This document shows, in pieces, positions 52,460 through 60,900 of a stretch of DNA of 64,000 nucleotides. A program made the translations under genes and the position numbers. The notes under the pieces are model-generated. The model searched no databases, had not been told where the DNA came from, and was given only the letters and a program-made list of their open reading frames with translations. How positions within the stretch are numbered: the first letter of the stretch is position 1; every line of letters starts with the position of its first letter. The DNA is from a virus, in IMG/VR virus record IMGVR_UViG_3300010885_015247, positions 1 through 64,000 of that record. One strand, written 5' to 3'.

Positions 52460-53593
52460 TTACACAGTATAGATTGGAATTGTTCTTTCCCCCAGTTGAA
52501 CGATTACGTTACTGGAGACTAAGTGAACAACTTCATTGACTGCTGCGTTTCCAAGACTTGGTCTAACTGCGTAAAGGTCCAAAACTCCTGGATCGCGAGG
52601 ACCTATAATAGAATTAATCTGTGTAAATGTAGCGCTTACTCTAATTGTATTTTCTGTACGATCAATAACAGCAGCGTTAGGGATTTCAGTAGTTGTGTTG
52701 TTATTGATATCTGAAACATTAGTCAAGATTGTCCAAGCGTTATCTCCATCAAGGAACTCGGATGCAATCTCTGAGAAATAATAAATATTAGATGTTCCCT
52801 CTGCACCAACATAAAGATCGTTTGCGCTAAGAGGATAAAGAGGTGATGCGCCAGTAATACGGCGAGCACGAGGAATATCTGGAGAGAAGACACGAGAACG
52901 AGCACGAGCCTTATCTGGATTAGCAGTTTTGAGGAATAAATCGATGGCATAGATGCCAGTGCGAAGTTCATCAATAAAGTCTTGACTATCAAGAAGAGTG
53001 TATGAGACTCCTTGACGAGAGATAGATGTTACACGTTGTGGTAAAGCGCAGGTATCGTCACCTTCATATAGTTTTACTAGCTCTGTAGCTAAAACACGAG
53101 CAGCGGCTCTCCCAGCTGTTGGTGGAGGGCTTCCATAGGTGTATGTAACCTCAACACGAGATGAGAACCAGTTGGCTCCTGCAACTCCAATAAGAGTTGA
53201 ATGATCTGCAAGATAATACTTGCTTGGGTCAATAATTTCGCCATCTAAGTTTCTAACGGTGTGAATCTTTACAACCTTACGACCACGCAGTCTTAGGCGA
53301 GATGAAGATGTTGTTCCATCTCCTTGATAATCTTTATCGTATCCAAACCCTACATATGGAACGTTTTCTACATTTCCATCAACAAGCACTGGAGCGTAAT
53401 TAAAGTCTGAACCAGCGGTTCTTAAGTACGGGTCAAATGAAGATACATAACGCTCTGTGACAGTTGTAATCCCTGAAAATTTACGGCCAGACATTCCCCA
53501 TAAAAGATAAGAAGCAGTCTTTGCAGCATCATAGGCATAGTCAGACCCAGCATGTTCGCCAAGCTCTTCTGGTGTTACCCATAGATTGCTCAT
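52460..53593 (-). CDS. Putative head-tail connector protein
   Basis: This 377-residue protein begins MSNLWVTPEELGEHAGSDYAYDAAKTAS, like the first helices of head-tail adaptor proteins of the gp6 type, and includes D-P-S-K-Y-Y-L, V-E-V-T-Y-T-Y-G-S-P-P-P and a helix A-A-A-R-V-L-A-T-E-L-V-K-L. The C-terminal half adds a beta-rich domain not seen in small adaptors, which may be exposed on the neck. It starts just after the terminator that follows the major tail protein, unusual because connector genes normally precede the tail tube gene. Confidence 0.68.
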   Translation of the reverse strand: MSNLWVTPEELGEHAGSDYAYDAAKTASYLLWGMSGRKFSGITTVTERYVSSFDPYLRTAGSDFNYAPVLVDGNVENVPYVGFGYDKDYQGDGTTSSSRLRLRGRKVVKIHTVRNLDGEIIDPSKYYLADHSTLIGVAGANWFSSRVEVTYTYGSPPPTAGRAAARVLATELVKLYEGDDTCALPQRVTSISRQGVSYTLLDSQDFIDELRTGIYAIDLFLKTANPDKARARSRVFSPDIPRARRITGASPLYPLSANDLYVGAEGTSNIYYFSEIASEFLDGDNAWTILTNVSDINNNTTTEIPNAAVIDRTENTIRVSATFTQINSIIGPRDPGVLDLYAVRPSLGNAAVNEVVHLVSSNVIVQLGERTIPIYTV

Positions 53594-53615
53594 ACTTCTC
53601 TCCCGTCTCTAATAG

Positions 53616-53664
53616 AAAAAGCGGGCAACGTTTCAACGGTATATACCATCGGTACGCTGCCCGC
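53616..53664 (-). terminator. Strong intrinsic terminator after the major tail protein gene
   Basis: Reading the minus strand, an 11-bp stem with one G-U pair (53664-53654 with 53631-53621) closes a 22-base loop that can itself pair (GGTATATACC), and is followed by a run of five U (53620-53616). It lies 15 bases after the major tail protein stop and before the connector gene. It should uncouple abundant head/tube transcripts from the low-abundance tail genes downstream. Confidence 0.85.
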
Positions 53665-53679
53665 CTCCTATTTATTGAA

Positions 53680-54726
53680 TTACGCTGTTGGATCCTCAGC
53701 GGATGCGATAATGAAGTCAATTGCATTATCTGCGTTGTAATCTGAGTTTCCTGGTACGTTGTACGCAGTTGTTGATCCTTGTGATGTAAAGTCTGTAACC
53801 GCTAGGTATCCACGGTTACGAAGTACTGTACCTGTTGGTGAGACTGCTGCAGATGCAACATCTGTTGCTGTCTTTGCATAACGGAATGTTGTTGTTGTTG
53901 GAACTGCAGTAATTGTGTAAGTACCGTTGAAGGTGCTATCCACGCCAGCTACAGTTACGCTCTGACCAGCTAGGAAGCCGTGGGCTGTTCCAGTTGTCAA
54001 AGTAGCAACATTTGATGTTAGAGACTTATTTGAGACTGTGTTAGTTGCTTCATCAAACCAGCGGTAGAAGCCCTTAAGACCTGTTGGCGCCCATGATGCA
54101 CGAGCATATGAGTATGAACGCTCAGATGCTACTGGGAACTCCCAGCGGCCATCTAGACCTTGACCGAATGCAACGTTTCCAAGGCCATAGCCTTCGAATG
54201 TTGTAGCAAGCATACCGTTTTCAATTACACGGTCGCCTGATTGACGTAGCTTGACGTATGGGAAAACCCAGTGGAAGTATGGATTTGATGCTGCACGACG
54301 TCCGTCTGCAACAGCAAATGACCAAACTTCTAATGCCACGCCATTACCTGTTGGGTCATCGCCAACAGATGGTGCAGCCCAACCAACAGACTTATTGTTT
54401 GGTGATGCGAAAGAACCGAAGTTCTTACGAAGCAACAAACCGCCTGAGATTAGTTGTGAAAGTTCTGTATCTGGTTCGCAAATTGCGAGTTCCATTGTGA
54501 TGCGCTTAAGAGTGTCAGGGGCTTTGTATGACACGCATACAGTGCCGTCAGCTGACTTCTCTACAATTTCGTCACCCTCTTCGTATTCAGGTGTAAAAGA
54601 TGTGCGGAGGAACGCCGAAGTTGTGTAGCTGTCCCCTGCTCCATTGAGCAAGTTGCCAGCGGCGTCCAGTCTGGTGACTCGGATCGACACACCTTGGACG
54701 CTAGCCGCGTATTCTTGAGTGGCCAT
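53680..54726 (-). CDS. Major tail protein with a C-terminal decoration module
   Basis: This 348-residue protein is the probable tail tube subunit. The first ~245 residues have tube-like sequence (R-V-T-R-L-D-A-A-G-N, F-T-P-E-Y-E-E-G-D-E-I, I-T-M-E-L-A-I-C-E-P-D). It then carries one copy of the ~55-residue HGF module (about 250-305: S-N-V-A-T-L-T-T through P-T-T-T-T-F-R-Y), followed by a short tail with the tube-like end (N-Y-N-A-D-N-A-I-D-F-I). The insert would be displayed in many copies along the tail. A strong terminator follows, typical for highly expressed tail tube genes. GGAGAACACTGG precedes the ATG. Confidence 0.85.
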   Translation of the reverse strand: MATQEYAASVQGVSIRVTRLDAAGNLLNGAGDSYTTSAFLRTSFTPEYEEGDEIVEKSADGTVCVSYKAPDTLKRITMELAICEPDTELSQLISGGLLLRKNFGSFASPNNKSVGWAAPSVGDDPTGNGVALEVWSFAVADGRRAASNPYFHWVFPYVKLRQSGDRVIENGMLATTFEGYGLGNVAFGQGLDGRWEFPVASERSYSYARASWAPTGLKGFYRWFDEATNTVSNKSLTSNVATLTTGTAHGFLAGQSVTVAGVDSTFNGTYTITAVPTTTTFRYAKTATDVASAAVSPTGTVLRNRGYLAVTDFTSQGSTTAYNVPGNSDYNADNAIDFIIASAEDPTA

Positions 54727-54754
54727 TCCAGTGTTCTCCTTCTATTGTTTTTGC

Positions 54755-55636
54755 TTAGGTGGTTGGTAGTGCTAGTCGTACTGTGTAATGAATCGATGGA
54801 TCAAAGTATACCGCAGCTGCACGAACGGCTTTAACCGTAAGGGTATTAGTGTTAGTGCTTACTGTGAGTCCTTGTCCAAGGTTTTCGTTTACAACTTCAG
54901 GCTTGCTTAGATGTACGTCAACAGGTCCAGTTGCAAACATCCACTTATTTGAAGCAGACGCTGTGGTGTTGGAATCGCTAATGCGACCAGCACCTGTGTA
55001 ACCAGAACCAATAACTACCTCTGTACCTAAACGAGTCATAGCCTTGCCTGTTTTTCCGCCATCTGCTGGTGAGTAGATGAGGCGTGATCCAAGGATCGAC
55101 GCAACATCACGAGTCATATGGATGACTCCATTTGTACCTGCAGGTGAGCTAGAAATCGCTTGTTCCAACAGCATTAACGCTGTTGCTGGAGCCAGTGCAC
55201 CGCTATTTACTACGGTTGCTGCTGACGCTTCTCTTAAAAAATCATTCCCGTTTGTTTCAGCTAGTGCTGCTACGCCTTCCCAAAGTTCGAGCTCTAGTGC
55301 CTTCTGTGATGCTACTTCTAACTGCTTAATAGCAAGTTTAAAGCGATCTTCTCCAGTTAGACCAAGTGTAGAACGTGTGTCTGTTACTTGAATAAAAAAT
55401 GGATCATATTCTTTGAATTGAGGAAGAGTTGAAGTTCCAGTAACTCCACCAGTTACTACTGCATCATTTACTGTAAAAACTTCTACTTCTGGTTGAGAAT
55501 CAAATTCGTAGCTAAAGCCACGAACCCAACGCTCGTCATACTCTGCGCCGCCGTGAGTCATTACACGAGCGACACTCAGAAGCCCACAAGGGGCAGGGGT
55601 CAGATCTGGAGCTGAGTAGATTCCTCTAAACGCCAT
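54755..55636 (-). CDS. Second head protein, possible HK97-fold capsid relative
   Basis: This 293-residue protein lies between the major capsid and major tail genes. It has a P-domain-like layout, with helix K-L-A-I-K-Q-L-E-V-A-S-Q-K-A-L-E-L-E-L-W, a segment I-H-M-T-R-D-V-A-S-I-L-G-S-R-L, T-E-V-V-I-G-S-G-Y-T-G, and a C-terminal V-K-A-V-R-A-A-A-V-Y-F-D-P-S-I-H-Y-T-V, all reminiscent of HK97-fold capsid proteins. Some actinophages encode separate hexamer and pentamer capsid proteins, and this could be the pentamer. A minor head protein is the alternative. Confidence 0.6.
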   Translation of the reverse strand: MAFRGIYSAPDLTPAPCGLLSVARVMTHGGAEYDERWVRGFSYEFDSQPEVEVFTVNDAVVTGGVTGTSTLPQFKEYDPFFIQVTDTRSTLGLTGEDRFKLAIKQLEVASQKALELELWEGVAALAETNGNDFLREASAATVVNSGALAPATALMLLEQAISSSPAGTNGVIHMTRDVASILGSRLIYSPADGGKTGKAMTRLGTEVVIGSGYTGAGRISDSNTTASASNKWMFATGPVDVHLSKPEVVNENLGQGLTVSTNTNTLTVKAVRAAAVYFDPSIHYTVRLALPTT

Positions 55637-55705
55637 TTTTCTTTTCCTTCTTTCTTCTGAGTGTCGACTCGGGTAATTAACTACTAAGGATTATCTGGGT
55701 ACGGT

Positions 55706-57799
55706 TTAGTACTCGATAGCCGCTGCTGATGCGCCACCTGTTGTGTCACGGAGAGCTGCTGCTACACCGTTCACTGAGATGGTTGATGTGACCTTGAGTG
55801 ACTCAACGCCAACCTTTGCAACACCTTCGAAGGTTTCAACGAACATCTTGTAGTCGTTTGTACCAACGAGGGTAGAATCGCGGATAACACCGAGATCCAA
55901 TGTACCGCCATCTAGGAACAAGAATGTTCCTTCAGCGAAGATGTACCAAACAAATGTATCAGGGAACTCGTTAAGAGCACCTGCACTTGCTGCAGTTGCG
56001 AAGTCATCAATGTGGTAAGTGATATTGATGCTACGAGCTGCAAGATATCCATCAATCTCTGCATATGCATTGAGAGTTGAATCTCCTGGCATTGCGATAG
56101 CTAGATCTGCTGCCATTGCATCCTTGATCCAGAATGGAGCAAGTACGCGAAGTGGAGCATCTGCACCTAGGCGATGACGACCACGGTAGTTGGCTGCTGC
56201 GCGACCTAGTTGTACTAGGAAGTCACGAGCTACACCAATTAGTGATGTTGAAGTCATTGCTGTTGATAGTGTGCTTAGGCGAGATAGAATTTGCTCTTCT
56301 GCCTCACGAGCGTGCTGAATTAGACCAAGCTCATTGTGACGAGCGATCAATTCTGGGTATGCACGAGACATCAAGTTACCGAACTGTAGCTGTAGTGTTA
56401 CAGCATCAGTAGCAACTGTGTTCTCTGATGCAGCAGTAACTGTCAAGCTTAGCTTTGAAGCTGGGCTTGGTGTTTCAGCTGAATCGTTTGCTGCAGTCCA
56501 TACACCAACAGCCGAAGCATATGATGAAAGAACTGGTGGGGTTACGAAGCGGATACCACCACGATCAGCTTGGAACTTAGGTAGAGCGTCGCGTAGTGGA
56601 CGATCTGTTGTTCCTAGACCGAAGATGTCGTACTTAACTTCGAATGGTGCTGAGTGGCCGCCTGAAGCAACAAGTGCTTCTGGACCAGTTACAGCTTGAA
56701 CTTTTGCCCAGTTTGATTCTGCGTCCTGTGTAAGAACGCGAGCTTCTGGGTAATTTGTGGTGATAGAAGCAACAATGTGTTGTTCTCCATCTCCACCGTT
56801 AACACGACGAAGAGCGTGTAGACGCTTCTCCATCGCTACTGAAACATCGGACATTGAGTCCATTGAGCTTCCAGCCGTATATCCAGGAATGTCTGCGCCC
56901 GCTGTGATTGCCACAGCTGCGGCAGAAGTCTCTGTGATAGGACGACGATCGGCCGGGACCTCAATGTTGAGGTTATCTGCGCTTGCAGTCACGGGTGCCT
57001 CCATACTTTCTTGAGTCATTGACTCGGTTGGGATTGCTTCTGGGGTTACTACTGAAGCTTCTGCACCATCAGCAACATCAGCTGCTGCATCTGCAACATC
57101 AGAAGCTACTGCTTCATCTGCTACAACTGCTTCTGCTGGTGCTTCTTCTGATACTGGGGCTTCTGCTGCTGCTGCTGCATCTGCAACAACTTCAGCTGCT
57201 ACTGCTGCTTCTGGCTCGGAACCATCTGCAACAACAGCTTCCTCGGCTACGGCTGCAGCTTCGGTAAGATTTGATTCTGTTGAGAACTCTGCGGTCTTAT
57301 CCGCTTCGGTTGACGCTTCAGACATTTTTTCCTCTTCCTTTTTCTTTTCCTCGTCCATCGCTTCGGATGGTGCTTCTTCTTCTGCTGGCATTTCTTCTGC
57401 TACAGGAGCTTCGGCTGCAGGAACTTCCTCAGAAGGTGCATCTGCTGGCTTCTCTTCTTCAACTGGCATCTCTGCCATTGCTTCAGTTTCTGCTGGCATT
57501 TCTTCCTTCTTATCTTCGGAATCGGCTTCCTTGTCTTTCTCGCCGTCTTCACCGTATACGCGAGAAGCTGCCTCAGCTGCTCGTTGTGCGAGCTCCTGTG
57601 CTGCTGCCTCACGGCGCTTGAATTCACCGCGAACGGTGTCAAGCATGTCGGCTAATGACGACATTGCGTCAACTGTCTGGGGAGTTGGATCTTCCTTCTC
57701 AACGGACTCAAATTCCTTGATGATCTGGTTTTGCAGGTCGGTAACTTGATCGCTATCGAGATCTGCTAACTGGTCCATCATGTCTTTGATTTGGTCCAT
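55706..57799 (-). CDS. Major capsid protein with N-terminal acidic scaffold-like extension
   Basis: This 697-residue protein has a C-terminal HK97-type capsid domain (about 330-697), with N-L-M-S-R-A-Y-P-E-L-I-A-R-H-N, H-A-R-E-A-E-E-Q-I-L and a final immunoglobulin-like set of strands. It is preceded by ~290 residues that are strongly acidic and Ala/Glu-rich (E-E-K-P-A-D-A-P-S-E-E, repeated A-E-E-M-P/A-E-E-A runs), probably an unstructured delta-like scaffold removed by the protease. A structured leader (57800-57962) precedes the gene. Actinophage capsid genes with fused scaffold exist. Cleavage is inferred, not seen. Confidence 0.82.
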   Translation of the reverse strand: MDQIKDMMDQLADLDSDQVTDLQNQIIKEFESVEKEDPTPQTVDAMSSLADMLDTVRGEFKRREAAAQELAQRAAEAASRVYGEDGEKDKEADSEDKKEEMPAETEAMAEMPVEEEKPADAPSEEVPAAEAPVAEEMPAEEEAPSEAMDEEKKKEEEKMSEASTEADKTAEFSTESNLTEAAAVAEEAVVADGSEPEAAVAAEVVADAAAAAEAPVSEEAPAEAVVADEAVASDVADAAADVADGAEASVVTPEAIPTESMTQESMEAPVTASADNLNIEVPADRRPITETSAAAVAITAGADIPGYTAGSSMDSMSDVSVAMEKRLHALRRVNGGDGEQHIVASITTNYPEARVLTQDAESNWAKVQAVTGPEALVASGGHSAPFEVKYDIFGLGTTDRPLRDALPKFQADRGGIRFVTPPVLSSYASAVGVWTAANDSAETPSPASKLSLTVTAASENTVATDAVTLQLQFGNLMSRAYPELIARHNELGLIQHAREAEEQILSRLSTLSTAMTSTSLIGVARDFLVQLGRAAANYRGRHRLGADAPLRVLAPFWIKDAMAADLAIAMPGDSTLNAYAEIDGYLAARSINITYHIDDFATAASAGALNEFPDTFVWYIFAEGTFLFLDGGTLDLGVIRDSTLVGTNDYKMFVETFEGVAKVGVESLKVTSTISVNGVAAALRDTTGGASAAAIEY

Positions 57800-57962
57800 T
57801 ACTGTCCCTCCTCTGGGTCAGTTGCGACAGGTATGAATAACCTGTCTCGCTTATCAGTCAAAGGCCGAGGGACTCGCAGACGCATTAGATGCGTGGAGGC
57901 ACTCCACCTAGTTATATATTACATTACTTCTTATTTAGTTATTTGTACGATTTTTGATCAAC
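57800..57962 (-). promoter_or_regulatory. Structured leader and putative promoter of the capsid gene
   Basis: This 163-base gap is the longest gene-free stretch. In the part nearest the capsid start, GACAGGT/ACCTGTC (57826-57832 and 57840-57846) forms a 7-bp hairpin. Further upstream, ACGCAT/ATGCGT (57880-57885, 57889-57894) and GTGGAG/CTCCAC (57893-57898, 57902-57907) overlap and exclude one another. An AT-rich segment at 57908-57955 could hold the promoter; no clear -35/-10 pair is seen. A GAGGAGGG ribosome site precedes the ATG. Hairpins may protect or regulate the abundant capsid mRNA. Confidence 0.55.
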
Positions 57963-57980
57963 TTAGGTAAGTAACCTAAG
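57962..57980 (-). repeat. Inverted repeat at the end of the protease fusion gene
   Basis: CTTAGGT (57962-57968) and ACCTAAG (57974-57980) form a perfect 7-bp stem with a 5-base loop that spans the stop codon. There is no U-run after it, so intrinsic termination is doubtful; it may be an operator or an RNA-stability element. Confidence 0.4.
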
Positions 57981-60900
57981 AAGCTTTGCCATCTGGGATG
58001 AGATCTCTGATTGGTTGTAGAGCTCGCTCCCTGAGATGAATGTCTTGAGTTCGGCAGTAGCAATATCAGCATCTTCCTTGCCAATCTTTGCTTCTACCTT
58101 TTCGATCATATCTGTCATAAGGTCACGAAGAGCAGGGGGAACATCAGAGAAGCGAATCTTCTGTGCTTCCTCGCCAAAAGCAAACGGTAGGTTAGCAATA
58201 ACCTTTCCAAGTTCTCCAGCACTATTACGGACGTTCTCTAAAGATTCAGCATTTAGTGCTCCAGAGTCCAATCGGTCAATAATTCCGATCAAATCTGTAG
58301 CTGCTTTGGCTGCTCCAGCGTAATCGCCAGTGCTATCAAAGTTCTCTGCTTCCTTAACTTTATCGAGTACATTCTGAAGACCAGAGGTTCCTAGGTCTTG
58401 CTTGATACGAGCTAGAACTGTTCTAAATTTTCCTGCTACGTCACGAGGTTGGGTATCGGCTGTGTACTTAACACGGCCGTCAGCATCTCTCTCTGGAGGA
58501 GCTTCGCCATCAGTTACTCTACCCTCTTCACGAGCCTTGGATTCTGCCTTCAAAGCTTCAACTTCTTCAGGGGTTAGATCAATAATTTCCTCTGTAATTT
58601 TCTCTGCAAAAACTGCTTCAGAATTGGTTGCAAAATCTGATCCAAGACGAGTTCCATACTCTTCAGTACGAGACTTCATTGAAGCAACGATCTCATCTAG
58701 GTTAGAAGCAGCACCCTTCCAGTTCTCTGGAATCATCTCTTCTTTGCCAAGGCCAATAGCACGTTTAATAATGTGACGCTTTACCTTGCCACGGCTTCCT
58801 GGCTTTGCACGGCCATAAGCCTGAATTGCATTCTTTAGGTCCCCAGCGTTTCTGATTGGGAATGAACCATCGTTTAGAGCCTTACCTTCTTGGGCTAGGC
58901 GTTCACGAACACGGCGAGAAATAACAGTAAGTTCTGTCTCTGGGTTCTCGTCAAAATTTTGAATCATGTAGTCAATATCTTGATCTACATCTTCTTTTAC
59001 TTTCTTAATTTTTGCGGCAAGCTCTACTCTTTTAGCAGCAAGAACTTCCATGCGATTTGTCTCAAAGCGAGCACGGACATCGTTAGCAGATGCAACTAAC
59101 GCCATCTTCTTATCTCCTTCGAGATCAGAAAGACGAGCATTAAGCTCTGCAAGTGGGTCATGCTTTAACATTGCAAGAGTGCTTGCACCTGCTGCAACCA
59201 AAGCCATTACCTGACCTGATGCAACACGAGCACGAGCAATAGGGAATCCTGGAACGTTTACTTGACATACAGCAACTAGTTCTAGGGAATTCTTAATTGG
59301 GCGCCAGTCACCTGATGGTGCTGATGCACGAAGTGCACGGATTTGTTCTGGGGTTGATCCTGGACGAACAGAACCAGCTACCCAAATACCATAAGCATCT
59401 TCTCCAGCATGGACATCTGCAATAGCAGATGCTGTATCGTCATAGTGACGAACTGCTTCGGAAGCTGATGCTTCTAGCCCAGCGTGTCCCCCCGCAAGAG
59501 TTAATTGACCGACAGGAACATCAGTTCCGTTATCAGTGCGAACTACTCCAGTATGGAAGTAGGCATATTTGCTACGGCTACGAGGAGGCTTAGTTCCCGC
59601 TGTCATACCAATATGGTCGACGTGCCATGCAGCAATGTGTCCGAATACTCGGCCATCATCATCTACAGTAAGAGGTGTAGGTCCCTTAAGCTGTGGGTCG
59701 TTAAACCACTCTGTTGGTGGATTTACTGGAATTGCTCCAGCAATCATTCCACAAGCAACTAGAGCCGAAGCTTCCAGAGCATTAACTCCCTCGACGTAAA
59801 CTCCGTCAGGAATATTCACTTCATCCTCCTCAACGCTTGCAGCATCTGCAAGCTGAATTGTGCACTCTTGGAAAGCAGGTTTAGGCACGATAGTCACAGC
59901 CATGACTCGTGCTTTCGTGATAGTAATTTTACCTGCATCTACCTTAGTGTCAGATCCGTTTTCATCATCTTTGCGCTCATCGTCGGCTTCAAACTGATCT
60001 AGGTCAGCTGACACTCCTCTGATGAAACCTCCACGCACTAGGCGCTCGGCTTCCTTACCATATTCTCCAGTATCGAAGTGACCCTTGGCATTTCCAATAC
60101 CACTATCAATTCTTTCCATACTAGTAATCTGACCAACTACGACAGAACCATCATGTCCTTCGCCTGTTTTAATCTGCCATAGAAGAGGTAGAGGAAGTTC
60201 TCTCATATCAAGAGCACCCTTTCTCATAATTCTTCCATCGCCAGACTCCATACCTTCTGGAATAACAAGAGGGATTAGGAACTCTGCTCCTTGAGATTTT
60301 GCTGTCTCGTTTGTCTCGTAGGCACCAGCAGTTAGAACTCTAGATCTAGCGTCTGCTGCCTTTGCTCTCAAAACAAAAGTGCTCAGAAGTTCATCATAAG
60401 AGTGCATAGTATTCACTGAAAAGTCAGACTTGTTGTTGTTCTTACGATCTCCTGGCCAGTAGCCATTCATCTCCTTGTGGCGAAGAGCGCAGTAGCCCTT
60501 TGCGCGAGGACCCATATATTTAGCAAGTTGCTTATAGCAGCGAGTCCAATCTCCGGGGGTCTTCCAACGAATCTTGGCTGCACCCTTGCCATAAGTCCAA
60601 TAACGACGAAGCTTCTCTGCTTGTCCACGGTTACGATCTGCACCACCTGCTGCCGTAACTGGTTCTTCTTTTTTATCTGGTTTCTTATTATCAACCTGCT
60701 CCAACACATCTACCAAGTTAGTGTCATCAAGGACTACTACTGGAGGCGGCGTTGCACTACGAAGATCTAAAAGAATCTGTGGTTCTGCAATCCATTTACC
60801 ATCTTTACGAGTAAAGGTTGTAGGAGTGGTACTTACATCTGTTGATGGAACCAAAGCAACTAAATCCATAACCGCCTGTGGGTCATCTGGAGAAACAATA

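Noticed and set aside
57800-57962. tRNA gene in the capsid leader
   Set aside because: Three hairpins are present but no acceptor stem or TTC arm of a cloverleaf can be drawn.
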